64,000 nucleotides of DNA. It comes from Lachnospiraceae bacterium KM106-2. Its GTDB lineage: Bacteria; Bacillota; Clostridia; Lachnospirales; Lachnospiraceae. The position numbers were made by a program, and so were the translations under genes. Shown one piece after another: positions 46,711 through 55,540 of the stretch. The DNA lies in the NCBI GenBank assembly GCA_009731425.1, contig AP018794.1, forward strand, positions 1-64,000, read 5' to 3'. Under the pieces are notes generated by a model. That model searched no databases. It had not been told where the DNA came from and saw nothing but the letters and a program-made list of their open reading frames with translations. Each line of letters starts with the position of its first letter. The first letter of the stretch is position 1.

Positions 46711-46741
46711 AAGGGGTGCCGGTTTTGGGCACCTCTTTTTT
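46711..46741 (+). terminator. Terminator after hsp20
   Basis: 10-bp stem AAGGGGTGCC / GGCACCTCTT with one G-U pair, then a T run. Confidence 0.9.
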
Positions 46742-46790
46742 GTGTGGTGAGGGTGGTGAGGCTTGCCTGCCCTTGATGGGTGTTGGCGGA

Positions 46791-47002
46791 GCCTTCCTTT
46801 TCCTGCCGCGGATATTGTCTTTGCATGCGCCTCGTTGTCCTCGGATTCTTGCAGGGGACAGGCTTTGCCTGTCCTTGTGCTCGTCTTGTTAAGTCAACAG
46901 GCAAACGAGAGCGTTTGCCGTTGGCTTTCCTGCGACGCGCCCTGCAAGAATCGCTGCGGGAAATGGCGCATGCAAAGATAATATCAGCGACATACGGAAG
47001 GC
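46791..47002. ncRNA. Branched inverted-repeat element, candidate structured RNA or MITE-like DNA
   Basis: Two 46-base arms (46811-46856 and 46940-46985) pair over 21 and 13 bp around a symmetric 12/12 internal loop, with one G-U pair. Between them lie an 8-bp hairpin (GGACAGGC-TTT-GCCTGTCC, 46856-46874) and a second (GGCAAACG-AGAG-CGTTTGCC, 46900-46919) extended by CAAC/GTTG. An outer GCCTTCC / GGAAGGC pair (46791, 46996) closes the whole. The shape is a multi-branch junction. No promoter was identified, so whether it is transcribed is unknown. Confidence 0.6.
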
Positions 47003-47052
47003 GATTCTGGTTGTGGCGATAGGCAAAACCAATTTACGTTATGGCAGGGAGG

Positions 47053-47111
47053 AAATTTCTTCACTTTGCGTTCAGAAATTTGTCACAGCTGTGAGGAGAT
47101 ACAGCTATGAC
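47053..47111. repeat. Two further hairpins
   Basis: AAATTTCT / AGAAATTT (47053-47081) and GTCA.AGCTGT / ACAGCT.TGAC (47082-47111) follow the branched element directly and continue the run of strong secondary structure up to the tandem repeats. Confidence 0.6.
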
Positions 47112-47121
47112 CGTTAGTGAT

Positions 47122-47724
47122 ATTGGTGGGGAAAGGGATAGTTGTTTTCAGACGGACGTCGGCTGTCTTGTTACTCGCGCCAGCGTCCTGGTAGGAAAGT
47201 TTCTTTGTGGCTGCTCGAAGAATATTGGTGGGGAAAGGGATAGTTGTGATCAGACGGACGGAGGCTGTCTTGTTACTCGCGCCAGCTCCTGGTAGGGAAG
47301 CTTCTTTTTGGAAGTCGAAGGGTACTGGAGGGATAGATAATAGTTGATCTCAGACGGACGGAGGCTGTCTTGTTACTCTCGCCAGCTCCTGGTAGGGAAG
47401 CTTCTTTGTGGAAGTCGAAGGATGCTGGAGAGATAGATAATAGTTGATCTCAGACGGACGGAGGCTGTCTTGTTACTCGCGCCAGCGTCCTGGTAGGAAA
47501 GTTTCTTTGTGGCTGCTCGAAGAATATTGGTGGGGAAAGGGATAGTTGTGATCAGACGGACGGAGGCTGTCTTGTTACTCGCGCCAGCTCCTGGTAGGGA
47601 AGCTTCTTTTTGGAAGTCGAAGGGTACTGGAGGGATAGATTATAGTTAGTCTCGGACGGACGGAGGCTGTCTTGTTACTCTCGCCAGCTCCTGATAAGGG
47701 AAGTTTCTTTGTGGGAGTTGGGAG
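47122..47724. repeat. Six tandem 100/102-bp units in a 302-bp higher-order repeat
   Basis: The shared core GACGGACG begins at 47151, 47253, 47353, 47453, 47555 and 47655, so spacings are 102, 100, 100, 102 and 100. Units 1 and 4, 2 and 5, and 3 and 6 resemble each other most (for example CTCGCGCC in 1, 2, 4, 5 but CTCTCGCC in 3 and 6), giving a three-unit block repeated with period 302. Each unit can form AGACGG / CTGTCT and CCAG / CTGG hairpins and has a GAAGCTTC or GAAAGTTTC palindrome. No unique spacers are present. Confidence 0.88.
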
Positions 47725-47806
47725 TGAGGGTTCTATTTTTATAGGTATTTGAATAGTTCTATATTGGGTAAGTGTTTTTGTGCATTGGAAAGGCGATGAT
47801 TCTTGA

Positions 47807-48130
47807 GTGGATCGGTATAATCGGATTATGAATGCGTTAAGGGACTATTTTGGTGAGAGAGAGGCGAAGCGATTATTTTTGTATGGGGGGTGTTTTTTCT
47901 TAGCTTCTTATTTGACGAAGAGGATTAAGGGGGCTCGTATTATGATCAATCGACAACAGGAGCATTGTGCGGTGTTATTGCCGGAGGGGCTATTTGATAT
48001 TTCGGGGAGGATCTCGAAGTTTAATTTTCGGCTGGCGACGGATCGGGATATTTCTTTTATGAAAAAAAATTATAAGCCTAATTTTGATGTTCTTAAATTA
48101 GAACAATATTTGGATCAGATGTGCTGTTGA
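47807..48130 (+). CDS. Small conserved-looking protein, function unknown
   Basis: 107 residues starting at GTG 47807, with GGAAAGG some 15 bases upstream, so the start is uncertain. Text such as NALRDYFGEREAKRLFLYGGCFFLASYLTKRI (in parts) and DISFMKKNYKPNFDVLKLEQYL looks like a folded protein. I do not recognise a family. Codon use changes from the GC-richer upstream DNA back to the local norm across this gene. Confidence 0.55.
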   Translation: MDRYNRIMNALRDYFGEREAKRLFLYGGCFFLASYLTKRIKGARIMINRQQEHCAVLLPEGLFDISGRISKFNFRLATDRDISFMKKNYKPNFDVLKLEQYLDQMCC

Positions 48131-48188
48131 CTTTACATAGTGATGATGATAGAATGTTAGGAAGCTAACATCATGTTAGGAAACTAAC
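48127..48188 (+). promoter_or_regulatory. Promoter with two MarR-type palindromes
   Basis: TTGACT, 17 bases, TAGAAT (48127-48155), directly followed by GTTAG-GAAG-CTAAC (48156-48169) and GTTAG-GAAA-CTAAC (48175-48188), 19 bp apart and so about two helical turns. The palindromes lie over the likely transcription start of the MarR/ABC operon, as expected for autorepression. Confidence 0.75.
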
Positions 48189-48208
48189 ATTATGCAAGGG
48201 GGCTATCC

Positions 48209-48661
48209 ATGAAAGAAAAGAAGGCCATGGGCCAGCAGATTAAGAGAGTATCGAACTTGATCGTTCAAAGATTCTCGGAGCAATTGTTCTTTGCGGATAG
48301 TAAGGATCTGACATCCAGACAGGGATGGGTGATCGGTTATATTTGCGAGGAATCGAAAGTGAGAGATGTGTTTCAAAAGGATATCGAGAAGCAGTTTAAT
48401 ATTCGTCGTTCTTCGGCAACGGGGATGTTGAATTTACTTGAGAAGAATGGTTATTTGGAGAGATGTCCTGTGCCTCATGATGCGAGATTAAAGAAATTAG
48501 TCTTGACGCCAAAGGCAATTGAGAGACAGAAGATGATTGAGGAGAATATTCATATTTTTGATGCAGGGTTAGAGGAAGGAATTTCCGAGGAAGAGAAAGA
48601 AACTTTTTATCTTGTTCTTAACAAGATTGCTAAGAATTTGGGTTATGAAAAGTTGAATTAA
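48209..48661 (+). CDS. MarR family transcriptional regulator
   Basis: 150 residues. The winged helix reads LTSRQGWVIGYIC, FQKDIEKQFNIRRSSATGMLNLLEKNGYLER (in parts) and the wing DARLKKLVLTPKA. CAAGGGGGC precedes ATG 48209. It is the first gene of a likely operon with two ABC exporter genes, and two palindromes cover the promoter, so drug- or stress-responsive autorepression is the natural model. Confidence 0.9.
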   Translation: MKEKKAMGQQIKRVSNLIVQRFSEQLFFADSKDLTSRQGWVIGYICEESKVRDVFQKDIEKQFNIRRSSATGMLNLLEKNGYLERCPVPHDARLKKLVLTPKAIERQKMIEENIHIFDAGLEEGISEEEKETFYLVLNKIAKNLGYEKLN

Positions 48662-48679
48662 TAAAAGCAGGAGGAGACT

Positions 48680-50419
48680 ATGTTAAAGACATTATTAGCA
48701 CAGGTGAAGGAATACAAGAGAGATTCCCTATTAACACCATTATTTATCGTGCTTGAAGTTATCATGGAAGTTATCATACCCGTTATGATGGCGGAAATCA
48801 TTGATAATGGTGTGGAAAAAGGAAACATGAAGTATGTTGTGATCATGGGTATTACTATGGTTGTGGCAGCGATGCTTTCCTTATCATTTGGTGCGTTAGC
48901 CGGTAAATATGCCGCGAGCGCAAGTTCAGGTTTTGCAAAAAATCTTAGAGGGGCGATGTTTAAGAATATTCAGAACTTCTCATTTTCGAATATTGATAAG
49001 TATTCAACGGCCGGTCTTGTTACAAGATTGACTACAGATATCACTAATGTTCAAAACTCTTATCAGATGGTGATTCGTTTATGTGTTAGAGCACCGATCA
49101 TGTTGATCTCTGCCATGGCGATGGCGTTTATGATCAATGCGAAGTTAGCATGTATTTTCTTAGGAGCGATCGCATTTTTAAGTTGTGTGTTAGCGTATAT
49201 CATTTTACATGCACATCCAATTTTCACGAAGGTATTTCGTAAATATGATGATTTGAATGCCAGTGTGCAGGAAAATGTTAATGCGATCCGCGTTGTAAAA
49301 GCTTATGTTAGAGAAGATTATGAAATCAACAAATTCCATACAGCAAGTAATAACATTTACAATTTATTTGTGAAAGCAGAGAAATTGATCATTATGAATG
49401 GTCCAGCCATGATGTTCTCAATGTATGCATGTATTATTTTATTATCTTGGTTAGGTGCCAAATTAATCGTTGTAGATGAGCTTGCAACTGGACAGTTAAT
49501 GAGTTTATTTACTTATGTTATTAATATCTTAATGTCATTAATGATGATCTCTATGGCATTCGTTATGATTACTATGTCAAAAGCATCAGCAGAGCGTATT
49601 GCAGAAGTGTTGAATGAGAAATCAGACTTAGTAAATGGAGAGAATCCAAGTACAGATATTAAAGATGGTTCCATTGAATTTAGAGATGTTAGTTTTTCTT
49701 ATAAGAAAGATATTAATAACTGTGTACTTGAAAAAGTCAATCTTGAAATTAAGTCAGGTGAGACGATCGGTATTATCGGCGGAACAGGAAGCGCGAAGAC
49801 GACATTTGTGCAGCTGATCCCAAGACTTTACGATACAACTGCAGGACAAGTACTTGTTGGTGGCAAAGATGTTAAGGAATATGATATTGAGTCCTTACGT
49901 GATGAAGTTGCCATGGTATTACAGAAGAATGTATTGTTCTCTGGAACGATCAAAGAGAATCTTCGATGGGGTAATAAAGACGCTACCGATGAAGAGATGC
50001 TTCATGCTTGTGAGTTAGCGCAAGCGGATGAATTTATTCAGAGATTCCCAGATGGATATGACACTTATATTGAACAAGGTGGTAATAACGTATCTGGTGG
50101 TCAGAAACAAAGACTTTGTATTGCAAGAGCACTTCTTAAGAAACCAAAGATCTTGATCTTAGATGATTCTACGAGTGCGGTTGATACAAAGACAGACAGT
50201 CTGATCCGTAAGGCATTTAAGGATGAAATTCCAAATACGACAAAAATTATCATTGCACAACGTATTTCTTCTGTTCAAGATGCAGATCGTATCATCGTTT
50301 TAAACGAGGGTGTGGTTGAGAATATCGGAACACATGAAGAATTATTAATTAACAGTCCTATTTATAGAGATGTTTATGAATCACAGACGAAAGGAGCCAA
50401 AGATCATGGAGAAGAATAA
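48680..50419 (+). CDS. ABC exporter subunit with degenerate ATP site
   Basis: 579 residues: six membrane helices (ABC transmembrane type 1) then an ATPase domain. Walker A is GGTGSAKTT, with Ala for the usual second Gly of the GxGK part; the signature is VSGGQKQR. Walker B ends LILDDSTSAVD, with Asp where the catalytic Glu is usual. This is the non-canonical-site half seen in heterodimeric exporters such as BmrCD or TM287/288. It overlaps its partner gene by 14 bases. Likely multidrug or lipid export. Confidence 0.9.
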   Translation: MLKTLLAQVKEYKRDSLLTPLFIVLEVIMEVIIPVMMAEIIDNGVEKGNMKYVVIMGITMVVAAMLSLSFGALAGKYAASASSGFAKNLRGAMFKNIQNFSFSNIDKYSTAGLVTRLTTDITNVQNSYQMVIRLCVRAPIMLISAMAMAFMINAKLACIFLGAIAFLSCVLAYIILHAHPIFTKVFRKYDDLNASVQENVNAIRVVKAYVREDYEINKFHTASNNIYNLFVKAEKLIIMNGPAMMFSMYACIILLSWLGAKLIVVDELATGQLMSLFTYVINILMSLMMISMAFVMITMSKASAERIAEVLNEKSDLVNGENPSTDIKDGSIEFRDVSFSYKKDINNCVLEKVNLEIKSGETIGIIGGTGSAKTTFVQLIPRLYDTTAGQVLVGGKDVKEYDIESLRDEVAMVLQKNVLFSGTIKENLRWGNKDATDEEMLHACELAQADEFIQRFPDGYDTYIEQGGNNVSGGQKQRLCIARALLKKPKILILDDSTSAVDTKTDSLIRKAFKDEIPNTTKIIIAQRISSVQDADRIIVLNEGVVENIGTHEELLINSPIYRDVYESQTKGAKDHGEE

Positions 50420-52340
50420 AGAGCAAAAAGCCATGCGTGGCCCTGGAAGAAGAGGAGCAATGGGGCCAAAGACTAAGCTTGAGAACCCAGGTAAGATCTT
50501 CTCTCGTTTATTCGGATATATTTTAAAACATTACAAGTTACCATGTTTTATCGTACTTGTTTGTATCGTTGTTAGTGCACTTGCCAATGTAGCAGGTACA
50601 TTATTCATGAGAGATTTGATCGATAAGTATATTACACCATATATTAAACAGGCTTCTCCTGATTTTGCACCGTTATTTCAGGTGTTAAGTATCATGGCTG
50701 CTATTTATGTCATCGGTGTATTTGCACAGTGGTTAAATTCTAGAATTATGATCAATGTAGCACAAGGAACCTTAAGAAGAATCCGTGATGACTTATTTGA
50801 GCATATGCAGTCATTACCAATTAAATATTTTGATACTCATGCCCATGGCGATATCATGAGTGTATACACAAATGATACCGATACCTTAAGACAGATGATC
50901 TCACAGAGTATGCCACAGATCGTATCTTCTGTCATCACGATTGTGAGTATCTTTATCTCAATGATCGCACTAAGTCTTCCACTTACGTTAGTTACTGTTG
51001 TAATGGTAGCGATCATGTTACAGACAACAAAGAAGATTGCTTCTCAAAGTGGTAAGTACTTTATCAAACAACAGAACAATCTCGGTAGAGTAAATGGTTT
51101 TATTGAAGAGATGATGGAAGGACAGAAAGTTGTTAAGGTATTCTGTCATGAAGAAGCAAGTGTGAACCGTTTCGATGAATTAAATGAAGAATTATTTGAT
51201 AGTGCCAATAATGCTAACAAATATGCCAACGTGTTAATGCCAGTTATGGGTAACTTAGGTAATATCAGTTATGTTATCACAGTTATGGTTGGTGCATTGC
51301 TTGTTATCTATGATTTCAATGGTTTTACGCTCGGTAGTTTGGCTGCCTTCTTACAATTCAACCGTTCCTTCAATCAGCCAATCGGTCAGGTTTCTCAACA
51401 GTTAAACTTCGTTGTTATGGCATTAGCTGGAGCAGACAGAATCTTTAAGTTGATGGATGAAGAGCCAGAGGTGGATGATGGTTATGTTGAGCTTGTAAAT
51501 GCAAAGGTTGATGAGTTCGGCGAGATCACAGAGACCAAAGAAAGAACCGAAGAGTGGGCATGGAAACATTTCCACAAAGAAGATGGAACTACAACTTATC
51601 AGAAACTTGAAGGTGATGTTGTCTTTGATGATGTTGACTTTGGTTACAATGATGAGAAGATGATTCTTCATAATATTAAGCTTTATGCAAAACCAGGCCA
51701 GAAGATCGCCTTTGTTGGTGCAACAGGTGCAGGTAAGACAACTATCACAAACTTGATCAACCGTTTTTATGATATTCAAGATGGTAAGATCCGTTATGAT
51801 GGTATCAATGTAAATAAGATCAAGAAAGCAGATTTACGTCGTTCTCTTGGTATCGTATTACAGGATACCCACCTATTTACAGCATCGGTAATGGAAAATA
51901 TCCGTTATGGACGTTTGGATGCAACGGATGAAGAAGTTTATGCAGCAGCGAAACTTGCAAATGCAGAACACTTTATCAAACATCTTCCAAATGGTTATGA
52001 TACAGTATTAACAGGTGATGGTAGTAACTTATCACAAGGTCAGAGACAGCTTCTTGCCATTGCAAGAGCAGCAGTTGCAGATCCACCGGTATTGATCTTA
52101 GATGAAGCAACATCTAGTATCGATACAAGAACAGAGAAGATCGTTCAGGAAGGTATGGATCGATTAATGGAAGGCCGTACGGTATTTGTAATCGCCCATA
52201 GACTTTCTACCATTAAAAACTCTGATAGTATCATGGTTCTTGATCAAGGTCGTATCATCGAACGTGGTGATCATGATGAATTACTTGAGAAGAAAGGTGT
52301 TTATTATCAATTATATACAGGAGCATTAGAACAAGATTAA
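50406..52340 (+). CDS. ABC exporter subunit, catalytically canonical partner
   Basis: 644 residues from ATG 50406 (AAAGGAG upstream, inside the end of the previous gene). A basic N-terminal tail (PGRRGAMGPK) precedes six membrane helices; the ATPase domain has Walker A GATGAGKTT, signature LSQGQRQ and Walker B LILDEATSSID with the catalytic Glu. An acidic insert of about 50 residues before the ATPase (DEFGEITETKERTEEWAW) is unusual. It is predicted to pair with the preceding subunit. Confidence 0.9.
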   Translation: MEKNKEQKAMRGPGRRGAMGPKTKLENPGKIFSRLFGYILKHYKLPCFIVLVCIVVSALANVAGTLFMRDLIDKYITPYIKQASPDFAPLFQVLSIMAAIYVIGVFAQWLNSRIMINVAQGTLRRIRDDLFEHMQSLPIKYFDTHAHGDIMSVYTNDTDTLRQMISQSMPQIVSSVITIVSIFISMIALSLPLTLVTVVMVAIMLQTTKKIASQSGKYFIKQQNNLGRVNGFIEEMMEGQKVVKVFCHEEASVNRFDELNEELFDSANNANKYANVLMPVMGNLGNISYVITVMVGALLVIYDFNGFTLGSLAAFLQFNRSFNQPIGQVSQQLNFVVMALAGADRIFKLMDEEPEVDDGYVELVNAKVDEFGEITETKERTEEWAWKHFHKEDGTTTYQKLEGDVVFDDVDFGYNDEKMILHNIKLYAKPGQKIAFVGATGAGKTTITNLINRFYDIQDGKIRYDGINVNKIKKADLRRSLGIVLQDTHLFTASVMENIRYGRLDATDEEVYAAAKLANAEHFIKHLPNGYDTVLTGDGSNLSQGQRQLLAIARAAVADPPVLILDEATSSIDTRTEKIVQEGMDRLMEGRTVFVIAHRLSTIKNSDSIMVLDQGRIIERGDHDELLEKKGVYYQLYTGALEQD

Positions 52341-52348
52341 TGCTCATC

Positions 52349-52387
52349 AAAACTGTCTTGGAATTTAAGATTCCAGGGCAGTTTTTG
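52349..52387 (+). terminator. Terminator after ABC operon
   Basis: 16-bp stem AAAACTGTCTTGGAAT / ATTCCAGGGCAGTTTT with G-U pairs, then T. Confidence 0.88.
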
Positions 52388-52453
52388 ATTGTAAAGTTCT
52401 ATGAACTCTCCAATCAATTTACTACATGATAAAAAAATACGGGAAGATGAGAC

Positions 52454-53806
52454 ATGAATAAGAGAAAATATGAGATAGATATGTGTAATGGGCCGATTAT
52501 GAGAAAGATGCTTCTTTTTTCCATCCCTCTTATGTGCTCGAGTATTTTACAGTTACTATTTAATGCAGCCGATATCGTGGTAGTCGGTAAGTTTGCAGGT
52601 GATAATGCGTTGGCAGCAGTAGGATCTAATACGGCATTGATCAGTCTGCTGACGAATCTATTTTTAGGATTATCCATTGGTGGAAATGTATTAGCAGGCA
52701 GATATTATGGAGCGAAGGAAGAAAAAGAATTAAGTGAAACCGTACATACTTCTATGCTTCTTAGTGTATTTAGCGGATTGGCGCTGACGGTCATTGGAAT
52801 TGTGGGTGCAAAAACAATTCTTGTGTGGATGCAGACACCAAAGGAAGTATTAGGACTGGCAACCATTTATTTAAGAGTCTATTTTTTAGGCATGACAGCT
52901 ACGATGATCTATAACTTTGGCAGTGCCATTTTAAGAGCAGTCGGTGATACGAAGAGACCCCTTTACTATTTGTTTATAGCGGGTATCGTAAATGTAATCT
53001 TGAATTTATTTTTTGTCATCGTACTGAAAATGGGAGTAGCCGGAGTTGGTCTTGCAACCGCCATCTCGCAATGTATTTCAGCGCTTTTAGTCGTTCGATG
53101 CCTTATGAGAGAAGAAGGCGGAATGAAATTAGAATTAAATCACTTACAGATCCATCCGGATAAATTAAAGAGAGTGTTAGCCATCGGACTTCCAGCAGGA
53201 ATTCAAGGATTATTATTTTCATTATCTAATGTAGTCATTCAGTCCTCTGTCAATTCCTTTGGACCGATCGTGGTTGCAGGAAATTCAGCCGCTTCTAATC
53301 TGGAGGGCTTCGTCTTCTTCGCAATGGATGCGTTGTATCAGGCAACGTTATGCTTTACCAGCCAGAACATGGGAGCAGGAAATTATAAGAGGATCAATAA
53401 GATTCTACTGACCGGACAGATTTGTGTCGTAGTCGTGGGAACGTTATTTGGAAATCTTTTAGTACTGTTAGGACATAGTCTTCTTGGAATCTATACTTCA
53501 TCCAGTAAGGTCATAACAGCGGGAGTAGCCAGATTAGCTGTAGTATCAGCAACGTATGCCTTGTGTGGAATGATGGATGTTATGGTAGGAGCGATAAGAG
53601 GAATCGGCTATTCGATCATGCCGATGATCGTTACACTGATCGGAGCATGTGGACTCCGTTTAGTTTGGATTGCAACAATCTTCCAGATTCCACGATTCCA
53701 TTCGACATTTATGGTATATGTATCATATCCGATTACTTGGTTGATAACATTTTTCATCCATGTCCTCTGTTATATATGGGCAATGAAAAGGTTAGTAAAG
53801 CAGTAG
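52454..53806 (+). CDS. MATE family efflux transporter
   Basis: 450 residues, twelve predicted membrane helices. The N-terminus GPIMRKMLLFSIPLMCSSIL and NAADIVVVGKFAGDNALAAVG is typical of the DinF/MATE branch, with a repeat of the pattern in the second half (LPAGIQGLLFSLSNVVIQS). It exchanges cations for drugs or metabolites. It is separated from the ABC operon by a terminator. Confidence 0.92.
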   Translation: MNKRKYEIDMCNGPIMRKMLLFSIPLMCSSILQLLFNAADIVVVGKFAGDNALAAVGSNTALISLLTNLFLGLSIGGNVLAGRYYGAKEEKELSETVHTSMLLSVFSGLALTVIGIVGAKTILVWMQTPKEVLGLATIYLRVYFLGMTATMIYNFGSAILRAVGDTKRPLYYLFIAGIVNVILNLFFVIVLKMGVAGVGLATAISQCISALLVVRCLMREEGGMKLELNHLQIHPDKLKRVLAIGLPAGIQGLLFSLSNVVIQSSVNSFGPIVVAGNSAASNLEGFVFFAMDALYQATLCFTSQNMGAGNYKRINKILLTGQICVVVVGTLFGNLLVLLGHSLLGIYTSSSKVITAGVARLAVVSATYALCGMMDVMVGAIRGIGYSIMPMIVTLIGACGLRLVWIATIFQIPRFHSTFMVYVSYPITWLITFFIHVLCYIWAMKRLVKQ

Positions 53807-53819
53807 ACGTAGAATAAGA

Positions 53820-53866
53820 AAAAGAGACTTTTCAGAAGGTAAATTATGAGAGGTCTCTTTTTTTTG
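53820..53866 (+). terminator. Terminator after MATE gene
   Basis: AAAGAGAC / GTCTCTTT stem with a long loop and eight or more T. Confidence 0.8.
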
Positions 53867-53972
53867 AATTTGAAATAGCACTTTTTGCATTATATACCGC
53901 ATTATTTCCTATTCCATTATCAAAAAATGCTTTTATAATAATACAAGACAGAAAGATAAAGGAATAAAAAAC

Positions 53973-54001
53973 TTGACAAATTATTTAAAATAACGTATAT
54001 T
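53973..54001 (+). promoter_or_regulatory. Sigma-A promoter of amino-acid importer
   Basis: TTGACA, 17 bases, TATATT, about 50 bases ahead of the binding-protein gene. Confidence 0.7.
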
Positions 54002-54052
54002 ACACATAATACTTATTGGATTACTAGGAAATAAAAATAGGAGGAGAGAATT

Positions 54053-54832
54053 ATGAAAAAGAAAATCTTAACAGCAATTATGGCAATGACAATGATGGTA
54101 GTATTGACTGGCTGTGGTACAAAGGGAGCAGCTAAAACAAATTCTGATGAAAAGGTTTTAAAGATTGGTATGGAAGGAACTTATGCTCCTTATACTTATC
54201 ATGATCAAGATGGTAACTTAACAGGATATGAAGTAGATGTAGCAAATGCGATCGGTAAGAAGATGGGATATAAAGTAGAATTCGTTGAAGTAAAATGGGA
54301 TTCTATGTTTGAAGCTCTTGATGCTAAAAACTTTGATGCAATTATGAATCAAGTAACGATCACTGATGAGAGATTAAAGAAATATGATTTCTCGACACCA
54401 TATATTTATTCAAATCCAGTTTTAATTGTAAAGACAGATAATAATGAAATAAAAGATTTTTCAGATATTAAAGGTAAAAAGGCAGCAGAAGGATTAACTT
54501 CTAATTTTGGAGAGATTGCAAAGAAACATGGAGCAACGATTATTGGACAAGATGAATTTGCATTAGCCATGGAATTAGTAAAGAGTAAAGAAGCTGATTG
54601 TACGATCAATGACAAATTAACTTATGCTTATTGGTCAAAGACAAAGAAGGATACGACTTCAACTAAGATCGTAGCAGAATCAAATGATATTGCCAAGAGT
54701 GCAGTCCTTACAAGAAAAGGTAATGATGCATTATTAAAGAAGATTAACAAAGCAATCGCAGAACTGAAGGAAGATGGAACAATTTCAAAAATTTCACAGA
54801 AGTATTTTGATATGGACATCTCCAACCAGTAA
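54053..54832 (+). CDS. Amino-acid ABC transporter substrate-binding lipoprotein
   Basis: 259 residues. A lipoprotein signal ends in VLTGC (Cys 22 region); the mature SBP family 3 fold has KIGMEGTYAPYTYHD, LTGYEVDVANAIGKKMG, FDAIMNQVTITDERLKKYDFS and the final LKEDGTISKISQKYF. This branch imports polar amino acids or cystine. GGAGGAG precedes the ATG. Permease and ATPase genes follow. Confidence 0.92.
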   Translation: MKKKILTAIMAMTMMVVLTGCGTKGAAKTNSDEKVLKIGMEGTYAPYTYHDQDGNLTGYEVDVANAIGKKMGYKVEFVEVKWDSMFEALDAKNFDAIMNQVTITDERLKKYDFSTPYIYSNPVLIVKTDNNEIKDFSDIKGKKAAEGLTSNFGEIAKKHGATIIGQDEFALAMELVKSKEADCTINDKLTYAYWSKTKKDTTSTKIVAESNDIAKSAVLTRKGNDALLKKINKAIAELKEDGTISKISQKYFDMDISNQ

Positions 54833-54850
54833 TAAAGGAGAGAAGACAGC

Positions 54851-55531
54851 ATGACGGAATTGTTTTTAATGAGTGAAAATCAGATAGATGTAGCAAAGAG
54901 AGCTTTCTTTCCAATGGTTGAGAAAGCAATAGAATATACGATCCCATTAACGTTGATCTCGTTTGTGATCGGTATCGTATTAGCAGTAATGGCAGCATTA
55001 GTGATTATTAATAAGGTACCTGTACTCAGTCAGATATCAAAACTTTATATTTGGATCTTTCGAGGAACGCCATTATTAGTACAATTATTTATTGTGTACT
55101 GGGGAATCTGTAATCCACTTGGGATTGATAAATGGATTGCTGCAATCGTTGCATTTTCTCTAAATGTAGGTGCCTATTCAGCAGAAACGATCCGTGGTGC
55201 GATTCTTTCCATTCCAAAGGGACAATGGGAAGCTGGTTACGCTATGGGAATGAATTATCAACAAGTCTTTATTCGAATCATTATTCCACAGGCAGCCAAG
55301 GTCAGTGTACCCCCATTATTTAATTCCTTTATTAGTTTAGTAAAGGATACTTCTTTAGCTTCTACAATCATGATTACAGAGATGTTTCGAAGAGCACAGG
55401 AATTTGCCAGCAGCAGCTTGGAATATTTAACGATCTATGTGGAAGTGGCACTTATTTATTTAATCTTATGTACGATTTTAAATGGTGTTCAGAAGTTGAT
55501 CGAGAAGAAATTAAGAGTCGGAGTAAATTAG
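54851..55531 (+). CDS. Amino-acid ABC transporter permease
   Basis: 226 residues, HisMQ family, five or so membrane helices. The EAA-type motif is EAGYAMGMNYQQVFIRIIIPQA, with RGTPLLVQLF and GAYSAETIRGAILSI. AAAGGAG precedes ATG 54851, 18 bases after the binding-protein gene. Confidence 0.93.
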   Translation: MTELFLMSENQIDVAKRAFFPMVEKAIEYTIPLTLISFVIGIVLAVMAALVIINKVPVLSQISKLYIWIFRGTPLLVQLFIVYWGICNPLGIDKWIAAIVAFSLNVGAYSAETIRGAILSIPKGQWEAGYAMGMNYQQVFIRIIIPQAAKVSVPPLFNSFISLVKDTSLASTIMITEMFRRAQEFASSSLEYLTIYVEVALIYLILCTILNGVQKLIEKKLRVGVN

Positions 55532-55540
55532 GAGGATATC

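Larger units (their letters stand above)
46691..47806. other. 1.1-kb gene-free, GC-richer structured region
   Basis: Between hsp20 and the small gene at 47807 there is no credible protein gene, yet the base composition is visibly richer in G and C than the flanks. It holds the hsp20 terminator, a branched inverted-repeat element (46791-47002), two more hairpins to 47111 and six tandem repeat units to about 47724. Open frames through it run across the repeats and change identity between copies. Confidence 0.75.

Noticed and set aside
46791..47111. Retron non-coding RNA
   Set aside because: A paired-arm RNA with hairpins invites the idea, but there is no reverse transcriptase gene anywhere in the neighbourhood.
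46677..47295. Several open frames through the structured region on both strands (60-105 codons)
   Set aside because: They cross the inverted-repeat arms and tandem units, overlap each other, lack ribosome sites and have Cys/Arg/Trp-rich compositions typical of non-coding GC-rich sequence.
47122..47724. Possible CRISPR array
   Set aside because: The repeated units are 100-102 bp and directly adjoining with no short constant repeat and unique spacers; no cas genes are present.
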